Source of the DNA: Caballeronia sordidicola
GTDB lineage: Bacteria; Pseudomonadota; Gammaproteobacteria; Burkholderiales; Burkholderiaceae
Assembly: GCF_000729995.1 (NCBI RefSeq)
Contig: NZ_JNFG01000198.1
Coordinates: forward strand, 44,249 to 108,248
Length of the DNA stretch: 64,000 bases
Direction: 5' to 3'
In this document: positions 18,556 through 25,832 of the stretch, piece after piece
Numbering within the stretch: position 1 is the first letter of the stretch
Layout: each line of letters begins with the position of its first letter
The notes under the pieces: generated by a model
What the model saw: the letters and a program-made list of their open reading frames with translations, nothing else
What the model was told of the DNA's origin: nothing
The model's database searches: none
Made by a program: the position numbers and the translations under genes

Positions 18556-19746
18556 TCAATTCGGGGGCGTCCGACCGGCGGGTTGCGCTTCTGGGCGTGA
18601 AGGAAAGGATGTGGGCAATGACGACGCTGATCGCGCGCTTGCAGTAAAGCTCGGTTGCAGGAAGTCGATGACTTCGGCATCCGTAATCGGTTTGAAATGC
18701 AATCCAAATGCGGCGTTCAGGGAAGTGACAAGGTGCTGCGCCCAGAGGGTATTCCAGACTACGCCGGCATGACCGTCGGAAAGAACAGCGTTGTGCGGAT
18801 CGTCGCCCGATGTATTGGTAATTGCCCAGCCAGGTGACAGATGAACCGTCTTGTAAAGCGGCCGACCTTGGTCGTCGCGCGTGCCCCACAGGCTCCTGAA
18901 CCAGGCGCGATCATCAAGAAAGGCAACGTGGCGATTCGCTGCGGCCAGCTTGCGCAAGCCATTGTCGAAGAGATCCATGCCGGCGTCGATATTGGCTATC
19001 TCCCTGGCTGACTGCCAATTGTTGAAGTCGACCGACCAATCCGCGTTGCTGAGCACGCCTACAAGCACTATGTAGGTATCCGGATGCTGTCTGCGGATCA
19101 GGGCGACTGCCTCGCCGATTGCGCCAATACAACCGTTGATCAAGGCCGTGGGACGCGACGCAGCCGGGTCCCGGGACAACTCGTCAAGGACGTCGTTCCC
19201 GCCTATATCGTTGACACCGATCCGGATCAGCACAATGCCGTTTCGCCAGGCTTGCGGCTCTGTGTTCATCAAGTCAACAAGACGGACCGCCTGACGCAGC
19301 GGATGTCCCATCAATTGGCTGCAGGAAGCGCCGCTGACAGCAAAATTGTAGCGGTAGTCGTCTTTGCGAGGCGTCCGGGCGAGAAGCCCAAAAGCTTCGT
19401 CGAAATAGGCGCGATAGTAGCCGGTTCCCCAAGCTCCCCATTCACCGGAGTCGATCTGGTCGCCCCTCAGTCGAGCCAAGACCTCGGTCCACTGCCAGGT
19501 GGTCGCGCGATGGGGTCCTCCTCGCAAGCTCGGATCTGCCAACATCAGGTTGTCATGGAAAGACTGGCTATCGGAATCCCCGAGCACCGCAAATCGTATG
19601 GTGCCAGATGGCGCCGCCGACCCGGTAGCAACGGTGGCAGGCGGGCGTCGGAACGGATAAGGCAGGGCCAGCCTGACATATATCAGGCTCGCTACGGTCA
19701 GTGCACCGCAAAACGCGACGAGTAACACTCTACGAAAACGGGACAT
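18556..19746 (-). CDS. SGNH/GDSL-type hydrolase, membrane-anchored or secreted
   Basis: A 396-residue protein with an N-terminal hydrophobic segment (residues about 6-27, after MSRFRR) and an SGNH esterase core. The blocks are visible: block I LGDSDSQSF with nucleophile S58, block II Gly139 in NFAVSGAS, block III GVND (177-180), and block V D324-G325-H326. Enzymes of this fold remove acyl groups from sugars, lipids or peptides. The short N-terminal segment with few charges fits a periplasmic or inner-membrane-anchored enzyme. It lies upstream of, and on the same strand as, the JmjC-like gene with a gap of about 140 bases, so the two could be co-transcribed. Substrate is unknown. Confidence 0.8.
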   Translation of the reverse strand: MSRFRRVLLVAFCGALTVASLIYVRLALPYPFRRPPATVATGSAAPSGTIRFAVLGDSDSQSFHDNLMLADPSLRGGPHRATTWQWTEVLARLRGDQIDSGEWGAWGTGYYRAYFDEAFGLLARTPRKDDYRYNFAVSGASCSQLMGHPLRQAVRLVDLMNTEPQAWRNGIVLIRIGVNDIGGNDVLDELSRDPAASRPTALINGCIGAIGEAVALIRRQHPDTYIVLVGVLSNADWSVDFNNWQSAREIANIDAGMDLFDNGLRKLAAANRHVAFLDDRAWFRSLWGTRDDQGRPLYKTVHLSPGWAITNTSGDDPHNAVLSDGHAGVVWNTLWAQHLVTSLNAAFGLHFKPITDAEVIDFLQPSFTASARSASSLPTSFPSRPEAQPAGRTPPN

Positions 19747-20133
19747 AGCCCTGCCACCCTATCCAATCAGATCCGAAATGTACGGCGTGCATATCTGGCT
19801 CCGCTACCCGGCTCCAGATTCTCAACAACGGCCTCAGCCACTCCGCCAGCGCCATATCCTGGTTTCGCATGGCGAATAGACAGGTGCCGGCCAATCAGGC
19901 CGGTTTCACGCTCACATATGCCCTTTCATAATGCAAGTGTAGGGCTTCGTTTTTCCTGGAATCAAGGCGACGGTTGGCGCGAATGACTTTCTGCAAGATG
20001 TAAAGCGTTGTCATGGCAGGCATATGAAGCGCTTTACGCGCGCGCTCCCTCACCAATTTGCTGAACCCGCCCCTCATTCGGCGAATACAGGAAATCCGCC
20101 TTTAAGCGGGTGTGCCCAGCCGGGCGTACCCGT
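19747..20133. other. Intergenic region downstream of groEL
   Basis: About 390 bases between the SGNH gene start and the groEL terminator. A hairpin CCGGCC-AATCA-GGCCGG (19887-19903) followed by TTT on the + strand is the only structure seen. No gene is convincing; short frames here lack ribosome binding sites. Confidence 0.4.
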
Positions 20134-20168
20134 AAAAAAACCCGCGTCGTTGCCGACGCGGGTTTTTT
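20134..20168 (-). terminator. Rho-independent terminator of groES-groEL
   Basis: A perfect 9-bp stem (20141-20149 with 20154-20162), a TTGC loop on the + strand, and A7/T6 runs on its two sides. On the minus strand it follows the groEL stop by about 60 bases and ends in a T-run. It could work in both directions. Confidence 0.9.
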
Positions 20169-20229
20169 GGGCGTTCGCCGGGCTTCCGAAGAAGCCCGCG
20201 CCGCCCTGTAACTTCGGCAGAAGCCGAAA

Positions 20230-21876
20230 TTACATGTCCATGCCCATACCGCCCATGCCGCCGGGCATACCGCCGCCCATCGGAGCATCGTCCTTCGGCA
20301 GTTCCGACACAGCGCAGTCGGTCGTCAGCAGCAGACCTGCCACCGATGCCGCGTTTTGCAGTGCCGTACGCGTCACCTTGGTCGGGTCCACGACACCGGC
20401 TTCCACCAGGTCGACGTACTCGCCCGTTTGCGCGTTGTAGCCGAAGTTGCCCGTACCGGCTGCAACTGCTGCCACCACGACGCTGGCTTCTTCGCCGCCG
20501 TTCGTGACGATCTGGCGAAGCGGCTCTTCCATCGCGCGCAGCACGATCTTGATGCCGGCGTCCTGATCGGCGTTGTCGCCCTTCAGGTCCTTCAGTGCCA
20601 GACGAGCGCGGATCAGCGCAACGCCGCCGCCAGCCACGATGCCTTCTTCCACAGCTGCGCGCGTTGCGTGCAGTGCGTCTTCAACACGTGCCTTCTTTTC
20701 CTTCATTTCGACTTCGGTAGCAGCGCCAACCTTGATCACTGCAACGCCGCCAGCCAGCTTGGCGACACGTTCTTGCAGCTTTTCACGGTCGTAGTCCGAC
20801 GTCGCTTCTTCGATTTGCGTGCGAACTTGCTTCACGCGCGCTTCGATGTTCGTCGCTTCGCCAGCGCCGTCGATGATCGTGGTGTTTTCCTTCGCCACTT
20901 CGATGCGCTTAGCCGAACCCAGCTCAGCCAGCGTAGCCTTTTCCAGCGTCAGGCCAGTTTCTTCGGCAATCACTTGACCACCAGTCAGGATCGCGATGTC
21001 TTCCAGCATGGCCTTACGACGATCGCCAAAGCCCGGAGCCTTCACAGCAACGGTCTTCAGGATGCCGCGGATGTTATTCACCACCAGCGTTGCCAGAGCT
21101 TCGCCTTCCACATCTTCAGCGATGATCAGCAGCGGACGGCCAGCCTTCGCAACTTGTTCCAGGATCGGGAGCAGGTCACGGATGTTCGACACCTTCTTGT
21201 CGTGCAGCAGCACGAACGGGTTTTCGAGGATGGCGACTTGCTTTTCCGGCGTGTTGATGAAATACGGCGACAGGTAGCCGCGGTCGAATTGCATGCCTTC
21301 AACCACGTCCAGCTCGTCTTCCAGCGACTTGCCGTCTTCAACCGTGATCACGCCTTCCTTGCCGACCTTGTCCATTGCTTCAGCAATACGGTCACCAATC
21401 GACGTATCGCTGTTAGCCGAAATCGCGCCAACTTGAGCGATTTCCTTGTTCGTCGTGCAAGGCTTGCTGATCTTGCGCAGTTCTTCGATTGCAGCCGACA
21501 CTGCTTTGTCGATACCGCGCTTCAGGTCCATCGGGTTCATGCCCGATGCAACGTACTTCATGCCTTCGCGAACGATCGACTGGGCCAGGACCGTAGCCGT
21601 GGTCGTGCCGTCGCCAGCGTTGTCGCTGGTGCGGGAAGCCACTTCCTTCACCATTTGCGCGCCCATGTTCTGCAGGCGGTCTTTCAGTTCGATTTCTTTA
21701 GCAACCGAAACACCGTCCTTCGTGACCGTCGGGCCGCCGAAGCTGCGTTCCAGAACCACGTTGCGACCCTTCGGGCCCAGCGTGACCTTGACCGCGTTGG
21801 CCAGGATGTTCACGCCTTCAACCATCTTTGCACGGGCGATATCGCCAAATACGACTTCTTTAGCTGCCATATTCAA
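20230..21876 (-). CDS. groL: Chaperonin GroEL (60 kDa)
   Basis: ATP-driven chaperonin that folds cytoplasmic proteins with GroES. The 548-residue length and sequence are classical: AAKEVVFGDIAR at the start, the ATP-binding segment LGPKGRNVVLE, the GDGTTTATVLAQ motif with the catalytic Asp region, and a C-terminus ending in Gly/Met repeats (GGMPGGMGGMGMDM). It follows groES by about 100 bases on the same strand and shares its CIRCE-controlled promoter. Bacteria of this group often carry several groEL copies; this one has the complete GGM tail and heat-shock operator of a main copy. The start is supported by AAGGAG (seen as ctcctt in the + strand just after 21876). Confidence 0.98.
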   Translation of the reverse strand: MNMAAKEVVFGDIARAKMVEGVNILANAVKVTLGPKGRNVVLERSFGGPTVTKDGVSVAKEIELKDRLQNMGAQMVKEVASRTSDNAGDGTTTATVLAQSIVREGMKYVASGMNPMDLKRGIDKAVSAAIEELRKISKPCTTNKEIAQVGAISANSDTSIGDRIAEAMDKVGKEGVITVEDGKSLEDELDVVEGMQFDRGYLSPYFINTPEKQVAILENPFVLLHDKKVSNIRDLLPILEQVAKAGRPLLIIAEDVEGEALATLVVNNIRGILKTVAVKAPGFGDRRKAMLEDIAILTGGQVIAEETGLTLEKATLAELGSAKRIEVAKENTTIIDGAGEATNIEARVKQVRTQIEEATSDYDREKLQERVAKLAGGVAVIKVGAATEVEMKEKKARVEDALHATRAAVEEGIVAGGGVALIRARLALKDLKGDNADQDAGIKIVLRAMEEPLRQIVTNGGEEASVVVAAVAAGTGNFGYNAQTGEYVDLVEAGVVDPTKVTRTALQNAASVAGLLLTTDCAVSELPKDDAPMGGGMPGGMGGMGMDM

Positions 21877-21976
21877 ACTCCTTGATTCGTTTCAGTTTTC
21901 TGGCTTTTCATGAGGCCGGGCGAGAATCGCTTGAGCGGATCGATCGTCCGGCCGGGAAAGCCAAATGGGCGTGAAT

Positions 21977-22267
21977 TTACTTGACCAGAACGGCCATGAT
22001 GTCTTCTTCGCGCATCACGAGCAGTTCATTGCCGTCGACCTTGACGGTCTGACCAGCGTACTTACCGAACAGCACGCGGTCGCCCACTTTGACGTCGAGG
22101 GCGTTTTGCGTACCCTTGTCATCGCGCTTGCCCGGGCCGACGGCCAGGATTTCGCCTTGATCCGGCTTTTCAGCTGCAGCGTCGGGGATGATGAGGCCCG
22201 AGGCAGTCTTGGTTTCCTGATCCAGACGTTTGACGATGACGCGATCGTGCAAAGGACGAAGGTTCAT
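21977..22267 (-). CDS. groS: Co-chaperonin GroES
   Basis: Heptameric lid of the GroEL cage. The 96-residue protein begins MNLRPLHDRVIVKR and contains the mobile-loop segment ETKTASGLIIPD and GKYAGQTVKVDG near the end. The ATG at 22267 is preferred over a GTG six bases upstream because GAGGAG sits five bases before the ATG. First gene of the groES-groEL operon. Confidence 0.98.
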   Translation of the reverse strand: MNLRPLHDRVIVKRLDQETKTASGLIIPDAAAEKPDQGEILAVGPGKRDDKGTQNALDVKVGDRVLFGKYAGQTVKVDGNELLVMREEDIMAVLVK

Positions 22268-22344
22268 ACACACTCCTCTCTAACTGACTATAAAAACGCG
22301 GGAAACCCGTCCGACGGCTCACAGAACCGCCGGTCGGAAAACTG

Positions 22345-22371
22345 TTAGCACTCTCGTGCGACGAGTGCCAA
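22345..22371 (-). promoter_or_regulatory. CIRCE operator (HrcA binding site)
   Basis: TTAGCACTC-N9-GAGTGCCAA, which differs from the consensus TTAGCACTC-N9-GAGTGCTAA at one base. It sits about 80 bases upstream of the groES start and touches the -10 box, as expected for HrcA repression of the operon. The hrcA gene itself is not in the window. Confidence 0.93.
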
Positions 22372-22400
22372 GTATATGACACACCGATCGGTAAATTCAA
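22371..22400 (-). promoter_or_regulatory. Promoter of groES-groEL
   Basis: On the minus strand, TTGAAT (22400-22395) and TATACT (22376-22371) are spaced by 18 bases, a good sigma-70 pair directly upstream of and overlapping the CIRCE operator. A sigma-32 contribution cannot be excluded. Confidence 0.7.
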
Positions 22401-23280
22401 GAAGGGATATCGGCGACGGACGAGAAATATGTGTCGAGCCGTGACAGGCCTCGGATCTTGGGCTGCGCGCTGAAGACGGGACGGCGCCGATCCGGCAGCT
22501 CCATGTCTTGGAAAACAATGGCTTGCCGGTAAGGCGGACTAGGCAATTACCCTCATTTGACCGATATGCGGATGCACGTTGAGCCTTTGGTCCAGCATGT
22601 TCGAGCGTGTGTCAGGAAGGAAGATTGTCGAGCAATGACCTGGAGCGGGGTTGGATAGTGCATTTCGGACAATTGGCGTAAAAGACGCCCGAGCATTGCC
22701 GGTCGGAAATGAACGTCACGGAAGCCGCACTGGGAAATACGGCGACGTAACCCCATCGAACAACAAAAGCTGCACTTTGCGACAGACGCCAGGAGGAACC
22801 GCGATCTCCCCCTCAGTAGGAATGTCCTAATGAGCGCCTGATATGTTATTTTACTTAGTTATGCTTTACATTCTCCCCGCTCAGTCGCCGCACTCGACCG
22901 CAATTATGTTTTAACACTGAATCAAATTCATTGACGAAATGCGATACCCGTGACGATCCGAACAGCGTCTCACGGGTGACTAATCTGATTCACCGCCAGC
23001 CATCAGAAAACGCTCAGCCAAATTGCTCCTTGGCGGCGATTTGTACTGCCCGGTGATTGGTTAGACGATATTCAGATTTTGGGCGCCTTGTAGCTTAAAA
23101 CAGCCCTTTTAGCCGCTCAAAAAACATATCGATTTAGCCGAATTGTCATCATGCTGCCTCTTTTGTCATCGAGGCGCGAGGAATGAATCAGCGCTCTCGC
23201 ATTTCCGTGTGGCAACGCACGTTCTCGGTTTTCTGCGGAAGGTATAAACATAGCCATGGACTCACCAAAGAGAGATGCAA
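22401..23280. other. Long intergenic region between groESL and the sugar transferase gene
   Basis: About 880 bases. The first part has no features; the last 450 bases are AT-rich and resemble the regulatory region of a surface polysaccharide gene. An inverted repeat ACCCGTGA (22946-22953) and TCACGGGT (22970-22977) lies in this part, and a TATAAA box occurs about 40 bases before the next gene. Short frames such as 22553-22756 on the minus strand have no domain or ribosome binding site and are not called. Confidence 0.5.
22946..22977. repeat. 8-bp inverted repeat upstream of sugar transferase gene
   Basis: ACCCGTGA and TCACGGGT are perfect reverse complements separated by 16 bases, about 300 bases upstream of the sugar transferase start. 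It could be an operator or a terminator-like hairpin; there is no T-run. Confidence 0.4.
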
Positions 23281-24111
23281 ATGAAAGTGCTGATGGAGAA
23301 ACGCGCCATGTCGAGACATCTTATGCCCGCCAGTATTCCGGCAGCCCACAGTCGAGAATTATCCGTGTCTCGCGGAGATAGCTTGCCCGACTCAACAACC
23401 TGCCTGGACGCAGCCTCAACGGACGCATCTCTCGATGTGTCAGCTAACCAAGGGTTTCAATCTGACGAATCAAATGCTGGCGGTATGGATTTGTCGCTTA
23501 CGACAAGGAACGTCGTCAAGCGGACGATCGATATTGTCGGCGCTTCTTCCTTGCTGATTGCTATGTCTCCCTTCCTTCTCATCATGGGTGCCATTGTGAT
23601 GAGCGACGGAGGTCGTCCTGTCTTCGGTCACGTTCGGATAGGCCGCAACGGCCGCAAATTTAGGTGCTTAAAGTTCCGCTCCATGGTCACCGGCGCGGAC
23701 GCGGTCCTCAAGCACCTGTTGGCAACCGATCCGAAAGCGCGCGAGGAATGGGACCGGGATTTCAAGCTCAAGAACGATATCCGGATAACACCGATCGGTC
23801 GGTTGCTACGCCGCACCAGTCTCGACGAACTTCCTCAACTGTGGAACGTGCTCCGCGGCGACATGAGCCTTGTTGGTCCGCGACCGATCGTTGATGAGGA
23901 GTTGGCAAGATATGGCGCCGACGTGCACTATTATCTGGAGACCAAACCGGGCATGACGGGCTTGTGGCAGGTCAGCGGAAGGAATGATGTTGACTATGCG
24001 ACAAGGGTTTCGCTCGATGTTTCTTACGCCAAGGACTGTTCGCTTTCGCTCGACATATTAATTTTGCTGAAAACGTTCAAAGTCATCTTCAAGAGAGACG
24101 GGGCGTATTGA
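23281..24111 (+). CDS. Polyprenyl-phosphate sugar-1-phosphate transferase, short (ExoY-like) form
   Basis: Transfers a sugar-1-phosphate from a nucleotide sugar to undecaprenyl phosphate, the first step of exopolysaccharide or O-antigen repeat assembly, at the inner membrane. The 276-residue protein has a non-conserved 75-residue head, one hydrophobic re-entrant segment (RTIDIVGASSLLIAMSP...), then the catalytic core: KFRSM, RRTSLDELPQLWNVLRGDMS, LVGPRPI, and KPGMTGLWQVSGR. It lacks the five N-terminal membrane helices of WbaP/GumD, like ExoY or PglC. I prefer the ATG at 23281 over 23275 because AAGAGAG lies six bases before it. It stands alone: the following manC-like sequence is broken, so the polysaccharide pathway here looks incomplete. 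Confidence 0.88.
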   Translation: MKVLMEKRAMSRHLMPASIPAAHSRELSVSRGDSLPDSTTCLDAASTDASLDVSANQGFQSDESNAGGMDLSLTTRNVVKRTIDIVGASSLLIAMSPFLLIMGAIVMSDGGRPVFGHVRIGRNGRKFRCLKFRSMVTGADAVLKHLLATDPKAREEWDRDFKLKNDIRITPIGRLLRRTSLDELPQLWNVLRGDMSLVGPRPIVDEELARYGADVHYYLETKPGMTGLWQVSGRNDVDYATRVSLDVSYAKDCSLSLDILILLKTFKVIFKRDGAY

Positions 24112-24386
24112 ATATTGATCACTCTTGCACGTAGCAGGTCGCGTGATTTAGCAAACAGGATGCCACGTCGAAAGGTCGCGTTGGCATCGAGTACCATGAA
24201 GAAACAGGTGGGACCGGGACTCGCAGAACTTGGATCGCAATAGGAGCCTCGAGGTCGCTTGATAAATGAGGCGCGAGTCACCGGATTTCATAGTGGCCCT
24301 GCGGGGGTCAAGCTGCAACGAGGCTGATGGTAGGGACTCCCGCCTCCTCCAAGGCGCACACTTTCCGAGCCACTTTCGGGAGATTC

Positions 24387-24580
24387 TTGGTGCGCCCGCT
24401 AAGCATCGGTCTTGATATTGCGAAAAACGGGTTCCGAGTTCAAGGCGTAGATCGCAGCGACGCAACGATCTACAGCGCAAGCTCCGTCGAGCTGACGTAA
24501 TCACGTTCTTTTCCAGGCCAGAGCCGGACTAGGCGGCATCGAGGCTTGTCATAGTTCTCGCTTCTGACCCGTGAATTTAC
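24387..24580 (+). pseudogene. IS110-family transposase, N-terminal remnant
   Basis: From 24387 one frame reads SIGLDIAKNGFRVQGVD, the DEDD-transposase start typical of IS110 elements (usual form IGLDIAK..FQVHGVD). The next piece continues in another frame as RKLRRADVITFF, and then in a third as GLGGIEACHSS (usual VGIEAC..AHYW) before a stop. So the gene is frameshifted at least twice and lacks the rest of the transposase. I see no element ends. It marks an old insertion into the polysaccharide gene region. Confidence 0.72.
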
Positions 24581-24955
24581 CTCGTTATGTCACGCCGTCC
24601 GTTTGTTATCAACGCTGTGCCGATCTGCATTGCGGTATCGCGGCCAGCATTCAAGCTGTGCCGATCAGGAATGCAGAACAGTAGTCGCCGCAGCCAGTTC
24701 ATCGTATGCGGGAGCGGCCCATTCAAGAACGGACAGCGAAATCAAACCAGATTAAAAGCTCGGTTGCAGAAGAGGATTTCATGTTTCCGGCGGACCTTAT
24801 ACAGCTACGGTAGGCAATCGTCGCGCTAGTCAACTGCTCCGATTTACGGATCACACTCTTACTCAGACGCCCCAGATCGATGTACCTCGAACAGTAAGCG
24901 GTCCTACAGCAATGGGGCGATGAACTTAATATCAAGCAATCGCGCAAACATCCAT

Positions 24956-25260
24956 GATGGCTTTCCGAAGCAGTATCTGAAGCTGACCAGCGATCGAACC
25001 CTGCTGCAACCAACGACGTTGCGTCCGAGCAGAATCGTGGGCGCTACTGCGCCGATTGTAGTCACGAACAACGAGCAACGCTTCCTCGTCGAGAACAGTT
25101 TCGGGGAGTCCGGACCAGGCCGTCTCTATCTTGCTCGAACCAGTGGGCTGTGACACCGCTGCGGCCGTCGCCATGGCGGCGCTTCTCGCATTGCGCATAT
25201 CGCCCGATGCGCGGTTGCTCGTGCTGCCAGCGGGTCACGTGATCCTGAACGAAGCAGCAG
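24956..25260 (+). pseudogene. manC: Mannose-1-phosphate guanylyltransferase (ManC/XanB) remnant
   Basis: GDP-mannose synthesis enzyme, here broken. The first frame reads GFPKQYLKLTSDRTLLQ and later APIVVTNNEQRFLVE, both typical of ManC. Around 25115-25125 the similarity moves to another frame, where it continues ILLEPVGCDTAAAVAMAALLAL and LLVLPAGHVI (usual LPADHVI). The N-terminal nucleotide-binding signature GGSGTRLWP is absent and similarity stops after HVI, so both ends are gone. Its position after a sugar-1-phosphate transferase fits an exopolysaccharide locus (compare bceA and bceB of the cepacian cluster) that has decayed. Confidence 0.8.
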
Positions 25261-25832
25261 CGGAAGTCGTGAAAAGCGAGTATCAAATTTCAGCGACCGT
25301 CAAAACCAGAGGTGCCGCGTGGCCAGCGGCTGATGCTGTCGACGCTTCCCGGATACAAGCCTTTGCTGCGAGTTATCAGGACGCGCTCGCCGATCCGACG
25401 ACGAAAGATCCTGTCATGCACAACGCTGCCCAGTCACCAGCGCGCTAAAGCCGCGACACGCTATGCATAGATCCGCTTGTCGTGCTCTGCGGCTCACTGC
25501 TTGTAGCGGTCGGCATCGATAGCGAGTCGTCGTTGACCAAGCATTCGAATTTGGGCGAGTTCGCTTGCTTGAGATCGAATGGTTGATGAGACACCGTCGA
25601 CTTACAAAGCTGACAGAAACGGGGTTTCGAGCCAAATGGCATTACTCGGACGGGGCGTTGTGCGAGGCATCGCAAACGTTTTATGAGCCCTCGCGCACCT
25701 TCGCAGCACAACTAACTCCAGTCGCGTGGCGCAGCGCACAGAACGCCTCCCGCATCCTGTCATCCTTAGCGCACATCGTGTCCTGCCAACGTGGGAGCGC
25801 GATACAGATACGCGTTTCATACAGGAGATAAT
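25261..25832. other. Decayed DNA upstream of the repeat-protein gene
   Basis: About 570 bases after the manC remnant, with short frames on both strands but no recognisable domain. Base composition is lower in GC than neighbouring genes. It presumably contains the promoter of the following secreted protein; the only clear signal is the ribosome binding site (AGGAG) before 25833. Confidence 0.4.

Noticed and set aside
20356..21885. A 509-codon frame antisense to groEL
   Set aside because: Long antisense frames over groEL are a well-known artefact of its codon use; there is no start signal and the sense gene is unquestionable.
22553..22756. A 67-codon minus-strand frame in the region after groES
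   Set aside because: No ribosome binding site, no hydrophobic or domain pattern, and start codon poorly placed.
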